Of a DNA stretch of 64,000 bases, positions 60,415-64,000 are shown piece by piece. Origin of the DNA: Ardenticatenaceae bacterium (lineage in GTDB: Bacteria > Chloroflexota > Anaerolineae > Promineifilales > Promineifilaceae); the NCBI GenBank assembly GCA_011525915.1, contig WYBM01000056.1, forward strand, positions 24,193 to 88,192, written 5' to 3'. Within the stretch, counting starts at the first letter, position 1, and every line of letters starts with the position of its first letter. Position numbers and translations under genes: made by a program. The notes under the pieces were generated by a model, which saw nothing but the letters and a program-made list of their open reading frames with translations, had not been told where the DNA came from and did no database searches.

Positions 60415-62454
60415 TCACTCGTGACGCAGGGCAGAAACCGGGTCTAAACGGGCCGCCCGCGCCGCCGGGTATAACCCTGCCAGAATGCCGATCAGCGCGG
60501 CAAAGGCCAGCGCACCCAGTGCCAGCCAGGGCGGAATGACGGAAAGCAGCCCCACCCCGGTGACACCTTCTTCGATGAGGTAACGGTGCGCGATAGTGTC
60601 CACCAATCGCCCCAACAGCGCCCCCAGAATCAGGCCCACAAAGCCACCGATCAGGCCAATCAACCCGGCCTCTACCGTAAACAACAGCCGAATTTCCCGC
60701 CGTGACGCGCCCAATGCCTTCAACACGCCAATCTCGCGTGTGCGCTCATAAATAGCCATGAGCATGGTGTTGGCCACGCCCAGCGCCGCCACCAACAGCG
60801 CCAACGCCCCTACCGAACCAAGCAGCGCTTGCAGCAAGGCCAAAACCTGGTTGGCCACGTCCAAAATCGCCTCAAATGACTGGGGGGCAAAGTCCATGCC
60901 GTCAATGGCGCCGATCACGGCGGGCACGGCCGTCAGATTGTCGGCGCGGACGATGAGCCGGTCATACCCCTCGGTTTGCAGCAGGTCTGGCTGGCCAAAC
61001 CACCAGGTGGTGATCGCTTCGCGCTCGGCCAGCCCCAGGTCAATGGTGCGGCTGCCAAAACTTTGGCGCACCCCCACAATACGGCTGGGGAACGCCTGGC
61101 TTTCGCCGCGCGGCAGTTCGGCCCGCAAAGCCACCGCCTGGCCAATGAGGTCATCATAACGCTGACCCTCAGCCAACAGGGTATCTGCCAGGCCGTTGGC
61201 CAGGACAATGCCCTGGGTTTCACCCTCGTCTATGCTTTCCCCAGCCAATACCTCATTGGTGCCCCCAAAGCTGAAGCGGCTCTCACCACCTTCTGAGACG
61301 CGCACCGGTAGGCTGAAGCCATCATCCATCAGCAGCACTAAGTTCGCCCCTCGCGGCAAATCAAGAATGGGGGTGACCGCTTTCACCCCCGGTATCTGCT
61401 GAATGTCAGCCACAGCGGCTGGGGTCAACGGCCGTTCCGGCGCTGGCGGCGCAAACGGATCAAATTCATCTGTCTCCGCAAACAACGGGTTAACAAAGAT
61501 GTTTTCCAGGCCAATGGTTTCAAAATTGCGCTGCACCTCTTTTTGCACACCCACACCAAAGGAGACCATAGCCACCAATGTAATGATGCCGATGACCACC
61601 CCAGCCGCGGTGAGAATGTTGCGCACCGGTCGGCGGTGCAGGTTACGCAAGGCACTGCGCAGGATGTCGCTGAAGCGAAGATGACGGGAGGGGCGACCGG
61701 CCGCTGCCGGGGGAACGGGCGGCGGGGGTGTGGCCCGCGAGGGTGTGGCCCCCGCGGGTGTGGCCCGCGTTGCCGTCATGGTGTCTTCCACACGGCCGTC
61801 ACGCAGTTTAATAGTGCGATCGGCATAGGCGGCCACGTCGCTATCATGGGTGACCACAATGAGGGTGATGCCTTGCTGGGTGTTGAGTTCTTTGAGTAAG
61901 GCCATCACTTCTGCCCCGGTTTGAGAGTCCAGGTTACCGGTGGGTTCATCTGCCAGAATGAGGGCGGGGTTATGAATGAGGGCCCGGGCAATGGCCACCC
62001 GCTGCTGTTCGCCGCCAGACAGTTCCGTGGGGTAATGGCCCAGGCGGTGCCCCAACCCTACCTTGGCCAGCAGGGCCGCCGCCCGGGCTTCGCGTTCCTC
62101 TTTGTTAACGCCAGAGAGCATCAGGGGCACGGCCGTGTTCTCCAACGCTGTCAGCCGCGGCAGCAAGTTAAAGCTTTGGAAGATGAAGCCCAGGCGTTCC
62201 CGACGGTGGCGGGTACGTGCTTTGTCGCCAGCCTCGTGTAGAGCCAGGCCATCCAGCCACAATTCGCCGCCGGTGGGCCGGTCTAACCCACCCAGCAAAT
62301 TGAGCAGGGTAGATTTGCCCGACCCGGAAGGGCCAACCAGGGCCACAAATTCGCCTGGCTGAATGGTGAGGTCAATACCGTGCAGCGCATACACGGCCGT
62401 CTCGCCGCGCATAAAGCGGCGTTCCAGATTAGATATTTGGATGGTATCAGTCAT
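60415..62454 (-). CDS. MacB-like ABC exporter (ATPase fused to FtsX-type permease)
   Basis: 679 residues. The ATPase (1-230) has Walker A GPSGSGKST, signature LSGGEQQRVAIARAL and Walker B ALILADEPTGNLD. A low-complexity linker of repeated ATPAGATPSR units leads to the permease: one helix (ILTAAGVVIGIITLVAMVSFG), an extracellular MacB-type domain and three C-terminal helices (LGSVGALALLVAALGVANTML, EAGLIGLIGGFVGLILGALLG, GLLSVIPPWLALGALAFAAL). The ALGASRREIRLLF loop is the coupling helix. It may act as a mechanotransmission-type exporter with the secreted protein encoded upstream. The start was set at MTDTIQIS because the frame upstream comes from a hairpin repeat. Confidence 0.92.
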   Translation of the reverse strand: MTDTIQISNLERRFMRGETAVYALHGIDLTIQPGEFVALVGPSGSGKSTLLNLLGGLDRPTGGELWLDGLALHEAGDKARTRHRRERLGFIFQSFNLLPRLTALENTAVPLMLSGVNKEEREARAAALLAKVGLGHRLGHYPTELSGGEQQRVAIARALIHNPALILADEPTGNLDSQTGAEVMALLKELNTQQGITLIVVTHDSDVAAYADRTIKLRDGRVEDTMTATRATPAGATPSRATPPPPVPPAAAGRPSRHLRFSDILRSALRNLHRRPVRNILTAAGVVIGIITLVAMVSFGVGVQKEVQRNFETIGLENIFVNPLFAETDEFDPFAPPAPERPLTPAAVADIQQIPGVKAVTPILDLPRGANLVLLMDDGFSLPVRVSEGGESRFSFGGTNEVLAGESIDEGETQGIVLANGLADTLLAEGQRYDDLIGQAVALRAELPRGESQAFPSRIVGVRQSFGSRTIDLGLAEREAITTWWFGQPDLLQTEGYDRLIVRADNLTAVPAVIGAIDGMDFAPQSFEAILDVANQVLALLQALLGSVGALALLVAALGVANTMLMAIYERTREIGVLKALGASRREIRLLFTVEAGLIGLIGGFVGLILGALLGRLVDTIAHRYLIEEGVTGVGLLSVIPPWLALGALAFAALIGILAGLYPAARAARLDPVSALRHE

Positions 62455-62479
62455 AGGGAGGGTAAGACCGGAGATTAAA

Positions 62480-62532
62480 GATTGGAGATTGAAGGCATTG
62501 AGATATGAATCTCTACGCTTCAATCTCCAATC
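62480..62532. repeat. 15-bp inverted repeat in the exporter leader
   Basis: GATTGGAGATTGAAG at 62480-62494 and its complement at 62518-62532, with GAGAT/ATCTC pairing inside the loop. The CCAATCTCCAAT sequence resembles DNA inside the RecD2 gene at about 59160-59180. It may be a second repeat family. Confidence 0.7.
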
Positions 62533-62542
62533 GCTTCATTCT

Positions 62543-63703
62543 TTATTGAAGGGACTCGGCCACGGATAATGCCTCTTCCAGAGGTAGATCACCGCCAATC
62601 CAGAACTGCACCTCACCTTCCGTCCAGGTGAGCAGGATGCGGCTGGCTTCATCGGCCTCGCCGACGTATACCATGCCGTCTACACCACGTACAGTCACGG
62701 CCGTGCCGTCTTGCTCAGGCGTAAAGCTGTCAGTTGTTTTACCCTGGGCGATGGTGAAGCGGGCACCGGCGGGCAGGCTGTACTGCTGCACGATAACGCC
62801 GCGCACAACGGCCGTATCCACCAATGTGGCGTTCTCCGGCAGGGTGGTGGGTGTCAGCAGCACCATGTCGGCCGCTGCCGCCGCCTCTTCTAAAGAAACC
62901 GGCTCTTTTTCGGGCAGTTCCAGGTCAGCCAGCCGAATCACTTCCGTCCCTTCAGGGATGGCAAAGGTAAAGGTGGCATCATCCACACCCTGATTAATTT
63001 CCAGCGTCGTAGCCATGGCCCGGGCATACCCGGCGGCACTTTCCGCCAATTCAATGCCCAGAGGGGCGCGGTCATTGCTGCGCAGCCACACGTTGAGGTA
63101 GCCGCCGGCGGCTCGCATTTCATTGGGCATCTGCTCAGGAATGGGCACCAGACGCACAATGAGGGCATGGGTGCCATTCACGTTTTCGCCGCCGGTGCGT
63201 TCGGCGGTAACGTAGGCCAACAATTTGTCCACAGCTTCGGCAGGTGTTTTGGGCATATCTTCGGCGTACCCGTCATGCTGGGGGGCATCAAACATTTTGC
63301 CTTCCAGGTAATCGGCCAGGAAAACAGCTAATTCGTCTGACGTGCCCGTGAGCACGGTGTTTTGGGCCGGGGCATAGAGCCAGAAGTTCATGCCGTCGGT
63401 CACGGCCGTGGCGCCCACAAATTCGCCCAGACTGGCCTCTAACACTTCCGCCCGGAAGGCCGGTTCCCCGTTGGGACCCATGCCCAGCTTCCCCCATACT
63501 TCCACCGTACCACTGCCCTTTTCACCCTGGGCATCAAACTCAAACGTGGCGACGGCATGGCCGTCAGTGATCGTTTCCGTAATTTCCAATGCCTCTACCA
63601 GCAAGTCACGGGCCGAAGGCTGCACAGCAAAAGCTACCAACCCACTGCTGGCCAGAACAAGGACAGCCACCAAAATAAACAAGATTTTGTGGTTTTTTAT
63701 CAT
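62543..63703 (-). CDS. secreted LolA-like/DUF4367-like protein
   Basis: 386 residues. Signal peptide: ILFILVAVLVLASSGLVAFA. Residues about 35-245 resemble the LolA/DUF2092 beta-barrel (GTVEVWGKLGMGPNGEPAFRAEV, GMNFWLYAPAQNTVL). The C-terminal 90 residues (LVDTAVVRGVIVQQYSLPAGARFTIAQG ... ILLTWTEGEVQFWIGGDLPLEEALSVAESL) match the DUF4367 pattern. LolA folds carry lipids or lipoproteins. The MacB-like exporter gene follows after a hairpin, so the two may form an export pair. GAAGGAGTC precedes the ATG. Confidence 0.8.
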   Translation of the reverse strand: MIKNHKILFILVAVLVLASSGLVAFAVQPSARDLLVEALEITETITDGHAVATFEFDAQGEKGSGTVEVWGKLGMGPNGEPAFRAEVLEASLGEFVGATAVTDGMNFWLYAPAQNTVLTGTSDELAVFLADYLEGKMFDAPQHDGYAEDMPKTPAEAVDKLLAYVTAERTGGENVNGTHALIVRLVPIPEQMPNEMRAAGGYLNVWLRSNDRAPLGIELAESAAGYARAMATTLEINQGVDDATFTFAIPEGTEVIRLADLELPEKEPVSLEEAAAAADMVLLTPTTLPENATLVDTAVVRGVIVQQYSLPAGARFTIAQGKTTDSFTPEQDGTAVTVRGVDGMVYVGEADEASRILLTWTEGEVQFWIGGDLPLEEALSVAESLQ

Positions 63704-63823
63704 CTTTGACTCCTTCTATATGGTTTACCTACCCCCTTAAACACCAGGGCATTGGCTTTTGTGACAATTTTATGACACAGCCGGCCAATTGAGTGGCAGT
63801 ATCACCGGGCTTTCATTTGACAT

Positions 63824-63849
63824 ACTCCCACCGCTGAAGCGGGTGGGAT
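63824..63849. mobile_element. right-end hairpin of an IS200/IS605-family element
   Basis: ACTCCCACCGC, TGAA, GCGGGTGGGAT form an imperfect stem 8 bases downstream of the tnpB stop, preceded on the plus strand by TTTGACAT. This is the usual place of the subterminal hairpin of the element and the 3' end of the tnpB-derived guide RNA. The exact boundary is not resolved. Confidence 0.8.
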
Positions 63850-63857
63850 TCTTGGCC

Positions 63858-64000
63858 TCAAGCAAGGGATGCAGTCGCACGCAACCGGCTGACACCCTCT
63901 AAGCTCGGAGTCGATGCCCCAACTCCTTCTTTTTCAAGCAGCGCGATTGCTTCGCGCCTGATATTTCTGGCAGCGTTGTGATCCCGCCCGATTTCCAACC
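63858..64000 (-). CDS. tnpB: C-terminal end of TnpB (IS200/IS605 family), runs off the window
   Basis: The last 46 residues read LEIGRDHNAARNIRREAIAL and then LEKEGVGASTPSLEGVSRLR before the TGA. R-D-x-N-A-A-x-N-I is the third RuvC-like motif with its catalytic Asp, so TnpB, an RNA-guided nuclease of IS605-type elements, is recognised securely from this fragment. The rest lies beyond position 64000, so whether the gene is intact or has a tnpA partner cannot be judged. Confidence 0.88.
   Translation of the reverse strand, partial: LEIGRDHNAARNIRREAIALLEKEGVGASTPSLEGVSRLRATASLA

Overview
The window looks like a chromosomal segment of a Chloroflexota bacterium, most likely an uncultivated Anaerolineae-type lineage. 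This is inferred from gene content and protein style, not from a marker gene. The clues are secreted proteins with long Pro/Thr linkers and a C-terminal YLPMIQR-type tail, FecR-like proteins carrying a GFGFGEI-type module, and complex I with two NuoM subunits. Two genome-wide signatures run through it. The octamer palindrome ACGGCCGT occurs about 85 times by eye. A family of CAGT/ACTG-rich imperfect inverted repeats sits between genes, and in one case inside a gene.

Layout. 1-5.5 kb: the end of a large secreted surface protein, then a minus-strand lipid/envelope group (phosphodiesterase, CDP-alcohol phosphatidyltransferase, Lgt). 5.6-18.2 kb: one long minus-strand bioenergetic block, nuoA-H-J-K-L-M-M-N followed by atpI-B-E-F. 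Only the membrane arm of complex I and the F0 sector of ATP synthase are present; the peripheral arm and F1 are not in the window. 18.5-28.5 kb: mostly plus-strand single genes (response regulator, nitroreductase, FMO-like enzyme, hydrolase with a cyclic-nucleotide-type domain, CBS protein, tyrosine phosphatase, tandem Nudix) with two minus-strand secreted proteins. 28.6-37.3 kb: an ECF-like sigma factor, two paralogous FecR-domain proteins, a giant kinase-CHASE2-cyclase fusion and a divergent zinc ribbon-FHA protein. These look like surface sensing and phospho-signalling.

37.5-45.7 kb: polyamine-type ABC transporter potA-B-C-D, a divergent Lrp/AsnC regulator, a class III aminotransferase and a FAD amine oxidoreductase, which together suggest uptake and catabolism of an amine. 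45.9-51.5 kb: an anion permease with four RCK_C-like domains, then two glycosyltransferases and a flippase-like membrane protein. 51.6-56.3 kb: TPR proteins, groESL under two CIRCE operators, and a small P-loop kinase. 56.4-60.3 kb: a minus-strand group of a RecD2-type helicase, a degenerate ITPase/HAM1-like domain fused to an EAD7-like (death-like) adaptor domain, and a PP2C/SpoIIE phosphatase whose start overlaps the preceding stop. This is the best candidate for an undescribed nucleotide-sensing or conflict module. 60.4-64 kb: a MacB-like ABC transporter, a secreted LolA/DUF4367-like protein, and the right end of an IS200/IS605-family element with the last 46 residues of TnpB.

No tRNA, rRNA, CRISPR array or prophage was recognised. 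All identifications come from reading motifs by eye; no database search was run.
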